A stretch of DNA of 64,000 nucleotides from Flavobacterium sp. ACN2 (GCF_002303885.1 NZ_MRCM01000007.1:124001-188000), one strand, 5' to 3'; numbered from the stretch's first letter, positions 46,222 through 54,182 are shown. The notes: generated by a model from the sequence alone, not told the origin. Translations and numbers: made by a program.

Positions 46222-46255
46222 GAAAGTCCCTGAATATATTTATTCAAGGACTTTT
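46222..46255 (-). terminator. Terminator downstream of the 85-residue gene
   Basis: AAAGTCC-TGAATA and TATTCA-GGACTTT form a long hairpin with one bulge on each side; on the minus strand it is followed by a T-rich segment. Confidence 0.7.
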
Positions 46256-46296
46256 ACTATTTTCTTAAAAATTATTAAGGAAAGACTAAAAAATAA

Positions 46297-46554
46297 TTAT
46301 TGCTTTTCCTGTTCCAAATCTGCAGCAGAAATCTGATCTAAGATGTTGGTTTGATTTGGCGAAATGTAGTTTTTGTTTTCGCTAATTTGCTCTTTCTTAA
46401 AAAGAAGATCAAGCGCATTGTAAAGTTTTAATAAAACATCTTTGTCTTCTTTGGCAATATCTAAAGCAGTATTGAAATTAAAAACATAATTATTAGAATT
46501 ACGTACTTCTACTTTTATAGTTTTAGATGTGATCTTAAATTTTACTATGTCCAT
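46297..46554 (-). CDS. Small cytoplasmic protein of unknown function
   Basis: 85 residues, soluble, with IVKFKITSKTIKVEVRNSNN followed by helix DIAKEDKDVLLKLYNALDLL. The C-terminal 25 residues are polar. No family is recognised. It has its own terminator; upstream is the frameshifted ACT-domain gene. Confidence 0.6.
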   Translation of the reverse strand: MDIVKFKITSKTIKVEVRNSNNYVFNFNTALDIAKEDKDVLLKLYNALDLLFKKEQISENKNYISPNQTNILDQISAADLEQEKQ

Positions 46555-46624
46555 ATGTTATAAATTACCTCTGCAAAATAACTATTTTAATGGCAGTTTT
46601 TATGGTTATTTTTTGATTTTTTAA

Positions 46625-47036
46625 TTACAAAGAATTTTTATTTTCTTCTTTCAATTTCAGAAGTACATCCATTGCTTTCAGTGCGTCATTTTCGTCAACA
46701 AATATGTGGTCGTGTAAATAGGCAGCAACTACATTGCAACTAATATTGGCATTTCCTAGTGCCTGAGAAAACGCAGCGGTCAAACCCACAGCGGCTGAAG
46801 AAGAATGAACTTCTAAAGTAATCCAAGAAGCAAATATAAGAGAAATGAAGATTAAGCTCTTCTGCAAAATGTTTTTCTAATACTACAGTAATCCCTTCTT
46901 TTTCTTTAAATAGAAATAAAATTTTTGAAAAAGGAACCTGTTCCAGAGAATCTACTTTTGTAAAAACATATTTTCCTTCATTAAGAACAGGATTAAGATT
47001 CTCCAAAATAGTATTTAGATTTATTTCGCCTTCCAT
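46625..47036 (-). pseudogene. ACT-domain protein split by a one-base frameshift
   Basis: Two overlapping minus-strand frames together give one protein of the ACT_7-like type. The first frame reads MEGEINLNTILENLNPVLNE to HFAEELNLHFSYI. The second, one base out of phase, continues FASWITLEVHSSSAAVGLTA to SQALGNANISCNVVAAYLHD. The junction is at a run of three A on the plus strand (46831-46833), where two would restore SYIASWITL. This is a recent inactivation or a sequencing error. Such proteins (about 130 residues) may bind an amino acid; the function is unsettled. Confidence 0.82.
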
Positions 47037-47070
47037 AAAATGAGGAGTGTTTTTTATTTAAAGATAATAA

Positions 47071-47102
47071 AAAACCCTTAAACATTTCTGTCTAAGGGTT
47101 TT
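47071..47102 (-). terminator. Displaced terminator of the tRNA-Met at the left island edge
   Basis: AAAACCCTTA and TAAGGGTTTT form a hairpin next to the tRNA-Met half at 47110-47153. A related hairpin lies beside the intact tRNA at 52009-52041. This is probably the original terminator of the tRNA before the island inserted. Confidence 0.7.
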
Positions 47103-47109
47103 ACCTTTT

Positions 47110-47153
47110 AGTAGCGAGGACGGGAGTTGAACCCGTGACCTCAGGGTTATGAA
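47110..47153 (-). repeat. Left attachment-site repeat: 3' half of tRNA-Met
   Basis: 44 bp identical to 52046-52089, covering the tRNA-Met 3' half from the anticodon loop to the discriminator plus two bases. The sequence then diverges (GAAAAG here, GAATCC in the intact gene). It marks one end of the integrated island. Confidence 0.88.
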
Positions 47154-47247
47154 AAGTGAAAATTACATATTTTCACATTGTAAATTGTTGATATTTAGTA
47201 TATTGTAATTTTTATAAAAATCGGTTTTGTAATGTTTTTTGCGTTTT

Positions 47248-47271
47248 CCTCACTTGAATTCCTCACTTGAG
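47248..47271. repeat. Left copy of the word TTGAATTCCTCA
   Basis: CCTCACTTGAATTCCTCACTTGAG (split: CCTCACTTGAAT, TCCTCACTTGAG) contains two CCTCACTTGA units. The word TTGAATTCCTCA recurs near the right end (51973-51984). Possibly recombinase-related or a remnant of a lost gene. Confidence 0.5.
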
Positions 47272-47319
47272 CATTAAACCAATCTCGATTATTTTTTACT
47301 CTTGTGATAGATGGTTTTA

Positions 47320-47412
47320 TTAACATGACATTTGTAACGTGTTAACTTTTTTGACTTTTTCTAACATGAGAATTTTAACATGTTAAGTTTTTTTATTTTT
47401 TTTTACATGACA
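47320..47412. repeat. Cluster of TAACATGA-like repeats
   Basis: TTAACATGACA (47320-47330), GTAACGTGTTAAC (47334-47346), CTAACATGAGA (47361-47371), the perfect palindrome TTAACATGTTAA (47375-47386) and TTTACATGACA (47403-47413). Five related words in less than 100 bp of non-coding DNA near the left island end. They could be integrase arm sites or repressor-binding sites. Confidence 0.7.
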
Positions 47413-47435
47413 CTAAAATATGAGTAAAAAAAAAA

Positions 47436-48530
47436 TTATTTGAACTTAAACTGTTGTGGTGCATTATGCAAAAAGTCATACAAAGCAGTATTGATGTAAA
47501 AATTTTCTTTTCCTATTTTGTGTAATGTCACTAACTTAAGTTCTATAAGTTGATCTAAATATTTTGAAGCTGTTTGTCTAGTAATATCCAAATCTTGCAC
47601 CAGAAAATCAATCTTAGTATAAGGATGTTTAAATAAATTATTGATTAGATCTTGAGAATATATTTTGGGCAAATTAGTTCGAATCTTTTGTTTGTAATCC
47701 ATCATTAGTTTTTTAATTCCTCTTATAATACCGGTAGTTTGAATAGATGTTTGTTCTACAGCCTCAAGTATAAATAAAATCCATGGCTCCCAATTTTGAG
47801 TAATTCTTGTTTCTTGCAATAAATGATAATAACTTCCTTTGTTTTGATTGATGTACCTGCTTAAATAAAGGATAGGCAAGTGGAGTAAATCTTCTTTTAC
47901 GAGATATAAAATATTAATTATTCTTCCGGTTCTACCATTTCCATCATAAAATGGATGAATACTTTCAAACTGATGATGAATAATTGCCATTTTTACAAGT
48001 GCATCAATATCAGTCAAAGTATCGTCATTCATAAATGTTTCTAGATTACTCATTAAAGCAATAATTTCATCGTGGTTTTGTGGTGGAGTATAAACAGTTT
48101 CGCCGGTTTCACCATTCTTAAGTGCAGTACCAGGAAGTTTTCTAAAACCCGACTTAGTTTCTTCAAGTACACTTTGGATTTCTATAATGTGATTACAAGT
48201 AATAAGTTGCTTTTCACGGACTATACTAAATCCTTCTTTTAAAGCAGAAGCATAATTATAAACTTCTTTAGCAGCTGAACTAGCAAATTGCTGGGCTATA
48301 CTATCGCTACTAAACAATTCATCATGTGTTGTAATGATATTTTCAATTGCCGAACTATCTTTTGCTTCTTGTAGAGAAAGTGTATTTAAGATAATTACTT
48401 CATTTGGAATAGTTTCAGCAACTCCATTAAGTTCAGCTAGTGCCTTGTGAGCCAATGCTAATTTTTTAAGCACTACCTTACTTTCTACTTCATGTTGTAA
48501 AGGCAGTAATGGAAGAGGATATTGGCTCAT
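47436..48530 (-). CDS. Fic family protein with N-terminal inhibitory helix
   Basis: 364 residues. The Fic motif HPFYDGNGRTGR is at 192-203 with catalytic His192 and the Mg/ATP loop intact. Such proteins usually transfer AMP from ATP to a target hydroxyl. The N-terminal region contains S59-SAI-E63-N64, fitting the (S/T)xxxE(G/N) motif whose Glu inserts into the ATP site and keeps the enzyme off (class II). Residues about 280-364 form a winged helix (YTKIDFLVQDLDITRQTASK). It is one of two genes in the tRNA-Met island, 154 nt downstream of the primase-helicase gene. Confidence 0.9.
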   Translation of the reverse strand: MSQYPLPLLPLQHEVESKVVLKKLALAHKALAELNGVAETIPNEVIILNTLSLQEAKDSSAIENIITTHDELFSSDSIAQQFASSAAKEVYNYASALKEGFSIVREKQLITCNHIIEIQSVLEETKSGFRKLPGTALKNGETGETVYTPPQNHDEIIALMSNLETFMNDDTLTDIDALVKMAIIHHQFESIHPFYDGNGRTGRIINILYLVKEDLLHLPILYLSRYINQNKGSYYHLLQETRITQNWEPWILFILEAVEQTSIQTTGIIRGIKKLMMDYKQKIRTNLPKIYSQDLINNLFKHPYTKIDFLVQDLDITRQTASKYLDQLIELKLVTLHKIGKENFYINTALYDFLHNAPQQFKFK

Positions 48531-48684
48531 TTATTTTAAATTTTATAATCACTTTTTAAGTTGATTCATTTTTAATGCAATTGAAATTAATTTTAAATAA
48601 CATTTCTTTCGAATTGTAAATCTAAGTAATTTTTATAATATCGACTTTATTATATCTGGTCTCCATTTAAACTAAACCAGAAAA

Positions 48685-51678
48685 TTAAGTTAATCTTTCC
48701 TCGAGCAAACCTTTCCATGTTGTAAAACCCTTTTTATCATCTGAATAATCGTGAAGGATTCGACTAAAGTTTTCAGAGCGATTTTCCATAAAAGCCTGCC
48801 GTCCATTATTTCTAATGAAATTTAAGTAATGGTCGACTTTCTTTAAATTGTCAGGAAGAGATTTTTTATCATTATCAAAATGCCAAATATAAGTTGCTTC
48901 TTCTGTGTTTAGTGTTTCTAAAACAATGTGGAAACCGGTTTTCCCTGTCAGAAGAAATACAAAAGAAAATGGAGTTAATACGAATCGAATTTTTAGAATA
49001 GTCCGTTGGTGATTATTCGCTAAATATTGTAAATGTTTGTGATGTTTGTATTTTTGATTTTGTAAAAAATCATCTAATAACTCTTCTCCAGAATCGTAGA
49101 GGTTTATGTTGCTTTTATTTTGTAATTGGTTTATATCTAATAAAGATTCTTCGGTAGAATTTGACTTACTAAGGAAAGTTTGTGAAATAAATTTGAATTT
49201 TACACTTTCAATCAAATCTTTATTTATTTTTTTTAAATCATTGGAAAATGCTAATTGCGAAATTAGTTTACCATTTTCGAATTCTGCTTGAATTGTAGCC
49301 GTGATATTTTTAATTTTAAGTACTTTATAAAAGTAAGATTTCAAAACTTCAAATTCTGGTCTCATTTCCAGATTTTCAATATCAAATTCAAGCTCTGTTT
49401 TCATCTCAGGAACATCATATTTAAAACTAATACTTCCATATTGGAATTCAAGATTTTCAAACCCAACTTTTATTTTTCTATCAATAGTAAAATTATCTTT
49501 TGAAAGATTTTCTTCTTCGGTTTCATCAAATAAGGTTGCTTGCTTATCAATTTTCCTATAATAAGTATTTCTTTTTAAAAACATTTTATTTAGATAATTA
49601 ATCTTGATGTCGCGATAATCATAAATAGTTGGAGTAATTTCAGAACGTTGTACTCTGCCAATATATTGAATCAGCTTTCCTTCGAAAGAAAATGGATAAA
49701 CTAAAAAGAGACAATTGGCATTTTGTAAATCAGTTCCTTCCCCAAAGAATTGTCCGGTAGTAATTAAAACTTGATAATTTTCTTCTTTCAGTAGTCTCCA
49801 TTTTGAATTTCTATTGCTTTCAGAATCTTCTCCACTTAATGTAATTACTTCATAAGATTGTTTTAAATATTGGTAAAGAGAGTCAATATGTTCTTTGCGT
49901 TCTGTAATAATAACAATTTTCTTGTCTGATTTTACTTCATTAGTAATATCATAAAAAATGGCTTTGTTTCGAGCAGAATCATGAATTAAAATTTTTGATA
50001 ATGTTTCAAATTTGTCTGTTTTTGAATTAAAGGGGACTTCAAGTTCTGTATTTCTAATAATAATTTTTGGCTTTTTAGCATTACTTATTTCATTGTGTTT
50101 TATCTCGGCAATTATTTCCCCCAAATAAATAGAAAGCAATTTACTGTCGTTGTACTTTCTGAAAGGAGTTGCTGTTAATCCATAAAGATAAAAGGTGTGA
50201 AATTTTGAAACGGTATTTCTAAAAGTTTCTGCAGGAATGTGATGACACTCATCTATTATAATAGTTCCAAAAGAATGTAGCAGTTTTTCGCTCTCAGGTT
50301 TTTCTAATTCTTTTGATAAACTTTGAATCATGGCAACTGTTATTTGTTTTCCAATTTTGGTTTTGCCTTGTCCAATTTTTCCAATTTCATTTTTTGGAAT
50401 TTCTAAAAAAGTTTGGATTCTTTCTATCCATTGATCAGCAATTTGTTTGCGATGTGTAATGATTAAAGTGGATTGTTTTCTGTCTGTAATAATTTTTAGT
50501 CCCAGAATTGTTTTTCCCGAACCTGGGGGAGCCACAATAATGCCAAGATCTTTCTTGGATATAGTATCAATTATTATTTGTTGATGTTCTAGGAGTTGTG
50601 CATTAAATAAAAAAGAAATCTCATTAAGCTTTTTTCTTTCATCTTTAAAATCGAATTCGATTTTATTATTCCTGCAAAATCGAATTATTTTCCCAATAAA
50701 ACCTCTCGGAATTATTACTTCGTTTTCAGTTTCTTCAATCAGTTTGAAATATCGCTCTTTTCCGAAAGTATTTTTACCCATCTTCTTTTTTGTCAAGAAT
50801 TCGGAATTCAAAAAGTTCAATTCTTCTTTAAGAAAATTAATAAGTAAAAGTGGAATAGCGTTACGATTAATTCTGACAACGTTGTCCCATCTTATTGTTA
50901 ACCCTTTCTCATATAGTATTTTCACAGTTGAATCTGGAATATTTTGAGAAATGTTTTGACTTTGGTATAATTCATTAAGTTGTATTGTTGAAATTTTTCG
51001 AATGTTCCTTAAAAAATCCCATTGATCCAGAATTGGCTCTAAATTTTCAATATCTAAAAAACAATTATTTCCTTGCTCAAATGTTTTCTTATAAAGAGGA
51101 AGTGCTATCAAATTTCCGAAACCTTTACCAGACAAGTAATCTTGATTCGGAAACATTCTATCAAAGCTAGAGCTTTTATCAAATAAAGAAAAAACACCGG
51201 TTTGTAATAAAATAGAAATAAATATTTGCCTGCTTTTTATGGCAGGATAAGGTTCTTCGAAAAATATCCAAACATGTCCACCTTTTCCTGATCGAGAACG
51301 TTCTAAATAGGCAGGAATCCCTTTTTCATTACAGCCATTTATAAATTTTTCACAATCATTGATCCATTCGACTTTATCAAAATCAGCAACAATAAACCAG
51401 GATGTATTGTTTTTAAGCAAAGGATAAACTCCAATATGTTGTTCTCCGTTTAAATGTTTTTCAATTTCTCTTTCCGTCAGAGGCAAATATTCTTTATCTG
51501 TGTAGGTTTGGAAAGTGCCGCCTTTCATTTTATGATTTCTGTACTGATATGGATCATAAAAATATGCGGGTATGTATCCACTTTTATTACCTTTTTCCCA
51601 TCGAATAGCAAATAGATCATCTCTTCCCATAAAAAGAGATTTGAAAAGTTGAATATTATGTAATGAAACTGAAGACAT
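48685..51678 (-). CDS. Primase-helicase with archaeo-eukaryotic primase domain (TOTE-like)
   Basis: 997 residues. Residues about 10-240 are a primase-polymerase domain: VADFDK (Asp99 and Asp101, metal ligands), SGKGGHVWIFF from 130 (His135), FDRMFPNQD (172-180) and FGNLIALPL. This pattern matches primases of the conflict systems called TOTE. A superfamily II helicase follows: PPGSGKT (384-390), DECH (476-479), LTATP (501-505) and QYIGRVQRS (motif VI). The last 260 residues are not recognised. It probably makes primers or short RNA/DNA and unwinds nucleic acid. Both genes of the island appear to belong together. Confidence 0.85.
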   Translation of the reverse strand: MSSVSLHNIQLFKSLFMGRDDLFAIRWEKGNKSGYIPAYFYDPYQYRNHKMKGGTFQTYTDKEYLPLTEREIEKHLNGEQHIGVYPLLKNNTSWFIVADFDKVEWINDCEKFINGCNEKGIPAYLERSRSGKGGHVWIFFEEPYPAIKSRQIFISILLQTGVFSLFDKSSSFDRMFPNQDYLSGKGFGNLIALPLYKKTFEQGNNCFLDIENLEPILDQWDFLRNIRKISTIQLNELYQSQNISQNIPDSTVKILYEKGLTIRWDNVVRINRNAIPLLLINFLKEELNFLNSEFLTKKKMGKNTFGKERYFKLIEETENEVIIPRGFIGKIIRFCRNNKIEFDFKDERKKLNEISFLFNAQLLEHQQIIIDTISKKDLGIIVAPPGSGKTILGLKIITDRKQSTLIITHRKQIADQWIERIQTFLEIPKNEIGKIGQGKTKIGKQITVAMIQSLSKELEKPESEKLLHSFGTIIIDECHHIPAETFRNTVSKFHTFYLYGLTATPFRKYNDSKLLSIYLGEIIAEIKHNEISNAKKPKIIIRNTELEVPFNSKTDKFETLSKILIHDSARNKAIFYDITNEVKSDKKIVIITERKEHIDSLYQYLKQSYEVITLSGEDSESNRNSKWRLLKEENYQVLITTGQFFGEGTDLQNANCLFLVYPFSFEGKLIQYIGRVQRSEITPTIYDYRDIKINYLNKMFLKRNTYYRKIDKQATLFDETEEENLSKDNFTIDRKIKVGFENLEFQYGSISFKYDVPEMKTELEFDIENLEMRPEFEVLKSYFYKVLKIKNITATIQAEFENGKLISQLAFSNDLKKINKDLIESVKFKFISQTFLSKSNSTEESLLDINQLQNKSNINLYDSGEELLDDFLQNQKYKHHKHLQYLANNHQRTILKIRFVLTPFSFVFLLTGKTGFHIVLETLNTEEATYIWHFDNDKKSLPDNLKKVDHYLNFIRNNGRQAFMENRSENFSRILHDYSDDKKGFTTWKGLLEERLT

Positions 51679-52008
51679 AATTTTATTACCAGTTAAACTA
51701 TTTAAGTCAATTACAAATATATTAAAGGAGAAGTAGATTTTTAATTTCGTAATTTAAAATTATCTTATAGTTTAATTTATGAATATAGATATTTTTAAAT
51801 AATTCAATATTTAAAATTTATAACTAAAAGTGTGATACCTTTTGAAAACAAGATAGGATTATTGTGCTGAAATATTTTTTCGCTTTGAAAAGTAATGATA
51901 TTTAACCTGAGGTCTGGTTTTTTATTGTCCACATTATCAGGGTAATAGTTTTTTATTTTGTTTGATTCCTCCTTGAATTCCTCATTCAGTGAGGAATTGT
52001 TTTTAAAT
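51679..52008. other. Non-coding right end of the island
   Basis: An AT-rich segment with no convincing gene. The longest reading (51804-52025, minus) starts inside the tRNA terminator and is rejected. It contains the word TTGAATTCCTCA at 51973-51984, which also occurs near the left end. The inverted element CCTCATTCAGTGAGG is at 51980-51994. Confidence 0.5.
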
Positions 52009-52041
52009 AAAAAACCCTTAAACATTTGATGTTTAAGGGTT
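52009..52041 (-). terminator. Terminator of tRNA-Met
   Basis: AACCCTTAAACAT and ATGTTTAAGGGTT form a strong hairpin with loop TTG, a few nt after the tRNA 3' end on the minus strand, with the T-rich run beyond. Confidence 0.8.
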
Positions 52042-52045
52042 TATA

Positions 52046-52089
52046 AGTAGCGAGGACGGGAGTTGAACCCGTGACCTCAGGGTTATGAA
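52046..52089 (-). repeat. Right attachment-site repeat within tRNA-Met
   Basis: 44 bp identical to 47110-47153; together they define the island ends. The repeat supplies the 3' half of the intact tRNA-Met. Confidence 0.88.
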
Positions 52090-52121
52090 TCCTGCGCTCT
52101 AACCAACTGAGCTACCTCGCC
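52048..52121 (-). tRNA. tRNA-Met (anticodon CAT)
   Basis: The minus strand reads GGCGAGGTAGCTCAGTTGG at the 5' end. The anticodon loop is TTCATAA, and the T arm is ACGGG-TTCAACT-CCCGT. The acceptor stem closes GGCGAGG with CCTCGCT, with a G-T pair at 1-72, and discriminator A. The G1 start argues against the initiator type, so elongator Met is favoured; tRNA-Ile with a modified CAT cannot be excluded. The length is 74 nt, without encoded CCA. Confidence 0.92.
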
Positions 52122-52154
52122 TGGACTGCTATCATGAATTCCTGATTGCGGGTG

Positions 52155-52162
52155 CAAAGATA
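52155..52162 (-). promoter_or_regulatory. -7 element of the tRNA-Met promoter
   Basis: The minus strand reads TATCTTTG within ATATCTTTGCA, as at the tRNA-Pro promoter, about 34 nt upstream of the tRNA 5' end. Confidence 0.6.
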
Positions 52163-52271
52163 TAAATATTATTAAAGCATACAAGCATAAAATGAAGAAA
52201 AAAAAATATTTTTAAAAATGCATTGTTTTTGGACATATATTCTTATATTTCGAAAAAAATTAAAGTAGCAC

Positions 52272-52664
52272 ATGGATTCAAAAATACGTTACGAAATAGA
52301 GTTTCCGATCAATTCTTCGCCACAATTATTGTATCAATATATATCAACTCCGTCAGGTTTACAAGAATGGTTTGCTGACAATGTTAATTCAAGAGGTGAA
52401 TTTTTTACCTTTATGTGGAATGATTCACAGGAAAAAGCGCGTCTGGCTTCAAAAAAATCTGGAGAAAAAGTAAAATTCAAATGGGTTGATGATAGCAGTA
52501 AAGATACTGAGTACTTTTTTGAACTTCATATTTTAGTCGATGAATTGACTAAAGATGTATCGCTTATGGTAGTCGATTTTGCCGATAAAGATGAATTAGG
52601 CGAAGCTAAACAATTGTGGGAGAATCAGATCTCAGATCTAAAACATCTTATAGGATCTGTTTAG
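52272..52664 (+). CDS. START-like domain protein
   Basis: 130 residues. Fold of the AHSA1/SRPBCC type: YEIEFPINSSPQLLYQYIST, LQEWFADNVNSRGEFFTFMW and the long C-terminal helix QLWENQISDLKHLIGS. START-like proteins bind hydrophobic ligands; in Bacteroidota this short form is a conserved single gene of unknown role. A hairpin terminator follows, directly before the aminotransferase gene. Confidence 0.85.
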   Translation: MDSKIRYEIEFPINSSPQLLYQYISTPSGLQEWFADNVNSRGEFFTFMWNDSQEKARLASKKSGEKVKFKWVDDSSKDTEYFFELHILVDELTKDVSLMVVDFADKDELGEAKQLWENQISDLKHLIGSV

Positions 52665-52684
52665 TAAAAGTCTATTTTATACCT

Positions 52685-52692
52685 TATATTTG
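52685..52692 (+). promoter_or_regulatory. -7 element of the aminotransferase promoter
   Basis: TATATTTG fits TANNTTTG. Transcription would start near 52698, inside the terminator hairpin of the preceding gene. Confidence 0.55.
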
Positions 52693-52718
52693 CCCTGAAC
52701 AAAATTCAGGGTTTTTTT
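52693..52718 (+). terminator. Compact hairpin between START-like and aminotransferase genes
   Basis: CCCTGAA pairs with TTCAGGG with a 5-nt loop and is followed by seven T residues that touch the ATG at 52719. It probably terminates the START-like gene; it overlaps the leader of the next gene. Confidence 0.75.
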
Positions 52719-53555
52719 ATGATTAATTTTAACGAAAATATAGCGCAGGAAGACAATATGTTAACTCTAAACCGCGCTTTTTTATATGGTGACGGAATAT
52801 TCGAAACAGTAAAAATTGTCAATGGGAAAATCTTGTTCCTTGAAGATCATTATTTTAGATTAATGGCTTCAATGCGTGTGGTTAGAATGATGATTCCGAT
52901 GGATTTTACAATGGAGTATTTTGAAGAGCAGATTCTTAGTTTGGTAAAAGAACAAGGAATTGAGGCTTCAGCACGAGCAAGAATTACCGTTTTTAGAAAT
53001 GATGGCGGTTTATATCTTCCAAAAAGCAATGATATTTCATTCTTAATCAACGCCATTTCTCTTGGAAATAAAGCTTACAGTATAAATGCAAACGAATACG
53101 AAGTAGATTTGTATAAAGACTTCTACGTGACAAAACAATTATTATCTTCTCTTAAAACGACAAATAAGATGATTAATATTACGGGAAGTATTTATGCGAG
53201 TGAAAATGACTTGGCCAATTGTATCTTACTGAATGATAGTAAAAATGTTGTAGAAGCCCTTCAGGGAAATATTTTTATGGTAATGGGTAACAAGCTTATT
53301 ACGCCTCCGATTTCAGAAGGTGCTTTAAACGGAATTATGCGTAAGCAGATTTTAGCTCTAGCTAAAAAAATAGAAGGTATAGAAGTATCAGAAGAAATAA
53401 TTTCGCCGTTTGATCTTCAAAAAGCAGACGAATTATTTCTAACTAATGTAATCATGGGAATACAGCCAATAACTAAATATCGAAAAAAGGAGTTTACAGC
53501 AAATCTGGCTCATTTATTAGTGCAGCGACTAAATGAATCCATCTCTGAAAATTAA
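52719..53555 (+). CDS. Class IV aminotransferase (branched-chain/ADC lyase type)
   Basis: 278 residues. Typical fold-type IV PLP enzyme: NRAFLYGDGIFETVKIVNGK near the start, SSLKTTNKMINITGSIYASE (PLP lysine region), ALQGNIFMVMGNKLITPPIS and LTNVIMGIQPITKYR. Could be aminodeoxychorismate lyase (PabC) or a branched-chain or D-amino-acid transaminase; residues that separate these are not clear. The stop overlaps by 4 nt the end of the convergent yqgE-type gene. Confidence 0.85.
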   Translation: MINFNENIAQEDNMLTLNRAFLYGDGIFETVKIVNGKILFLEDHYFRLMASMRVVRMMIPMDFTMEYFEEQILSLVKEQGIEASARARITVFRNDGGLYLPKSNDISFLINAISLGNKAYSINANEYEVDLYKDFYVTKQLLSSLKTTNKMINITGSIYASENDLANCILLNDSKNVVEALQGNIFMVMGNKLITPPISEGALNGIMRKQILALAKKIEGIEVSEEIISPFDLQKADELFLTNVIMGIQPITKYRKKEFTANLAHLLVQRLNESISEN

Positions 53556-54112
53556 TTCAGATATGGATTTTCAGGTGCGTTAGACCAAATAAGATAATCG
53601 CCGCCAAGCTCAATAATCTGCTCTTTCCAAAAATGGGTAGTAGATTTTCCGATAATTTTATTTTTGTAATTATTATCAGCAATAATCCAAGAGTTTCCCT
53701 GCATTTCATTCTCCAGCTGATTTTCTTCCCAACCAGTGTAGCCTAAGAAAAAACGAATATTATTTTTACTAATAGATCCGTTGTTTATTAAGTCTTTGGT
53801 TGACTCAAAATCGCCACCCCAATAAATCCCGTTTGAAATCTCAACACTATTTGGGATTAATTCAGGGATATTGTGAATAAAATAAAGGTTGTCTTGTTCT
53901 ACAGGGCCGCCGTTATATATCTTAAAGTTAGCATCAATCTCGGGTATTAAGTCATTAATAGTATATTTTAATGGCTTATTAATTATAAAACCTATTGATC
54001 CTTCCTTGTTATGGTCTGCTAATAAAATTACCGATCTGTTAAAAGATAAATCTCCAATTATTGAAGGCTCGGCAATAAGCAGGTGTCCTTTTTTTAATTT
54101 TTCTGAAATCAT
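53552..54112 (-). CDS. YqgE/AlgH family protein
   Basis: 186 residues. ATG 54112 gives MISEKLKKGHLLIAEPSIIG, the normal start; the upstream frame lacks coding character. GSIGFIINKP, IYNGGPVEQDNLYFIH and FFLGYTGWEENQLENEM are family motifs. The role of YqgE is not settled. It converges with the aminotransferase gene, overlapping by 4 nt. Confidence 0.88.
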   Translation of the reverse strand: MISEKLKKGHLLIAEPSIIGDLSFNRSVILLADHNKEGSIGFIINKPLKYTINDLIPEIDANFKIYNGGPVEQDNLYFIHNIPELIPNSVEISNGIYWGGDFESTKDLINNGSISKNNIRFFLGYTGWEENQLENEMQGNSWIIADNNYKNKIIGKSTTHFWKEQIIELGGDYLIWSNAPENPYLN

Positions 54113-54182
54113 ACGGTTACAATTTTTATTAAATTTAATCATAAAAAAATTAAAATCACAAAAAAAATCGTTAAACCGCATA

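Larger units (their letters stand above)
47110..52089. mobile_element. tRNA-Met-borne genomic island with Fic and primase-helicase genes
   Basis: The 44-bp direct repeats at both ends (47110-47153, 52046-52089) are the 3' half of tRNA-Met, the classical outcome of integrase-mediated insertion into a tRNA gene. The right copy completes the tRNA; the left is the displaced original. Inside are only a Fic-domain gene and a primase-helicase gene, both on the minus strand, plus a cluster of ACATG repeats near the left end. No integrase, relaxase or transposase is seen, so the element is either a decayed remnant or is moved by an integrase supplied in trans. Confidence 0.8.

Noticed and set aside
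47110..47153. Functional second tRNA-Met
   Set aside because: Only the 3' half is present; the sequence diverges within the anticodon arm.
51804..52025. 73-residue minus-strand reading frame at the right end of the island
   Set aside because: It would start inside the tRNA-Met terminator and has no recognisable domain; best seen as non-coding.
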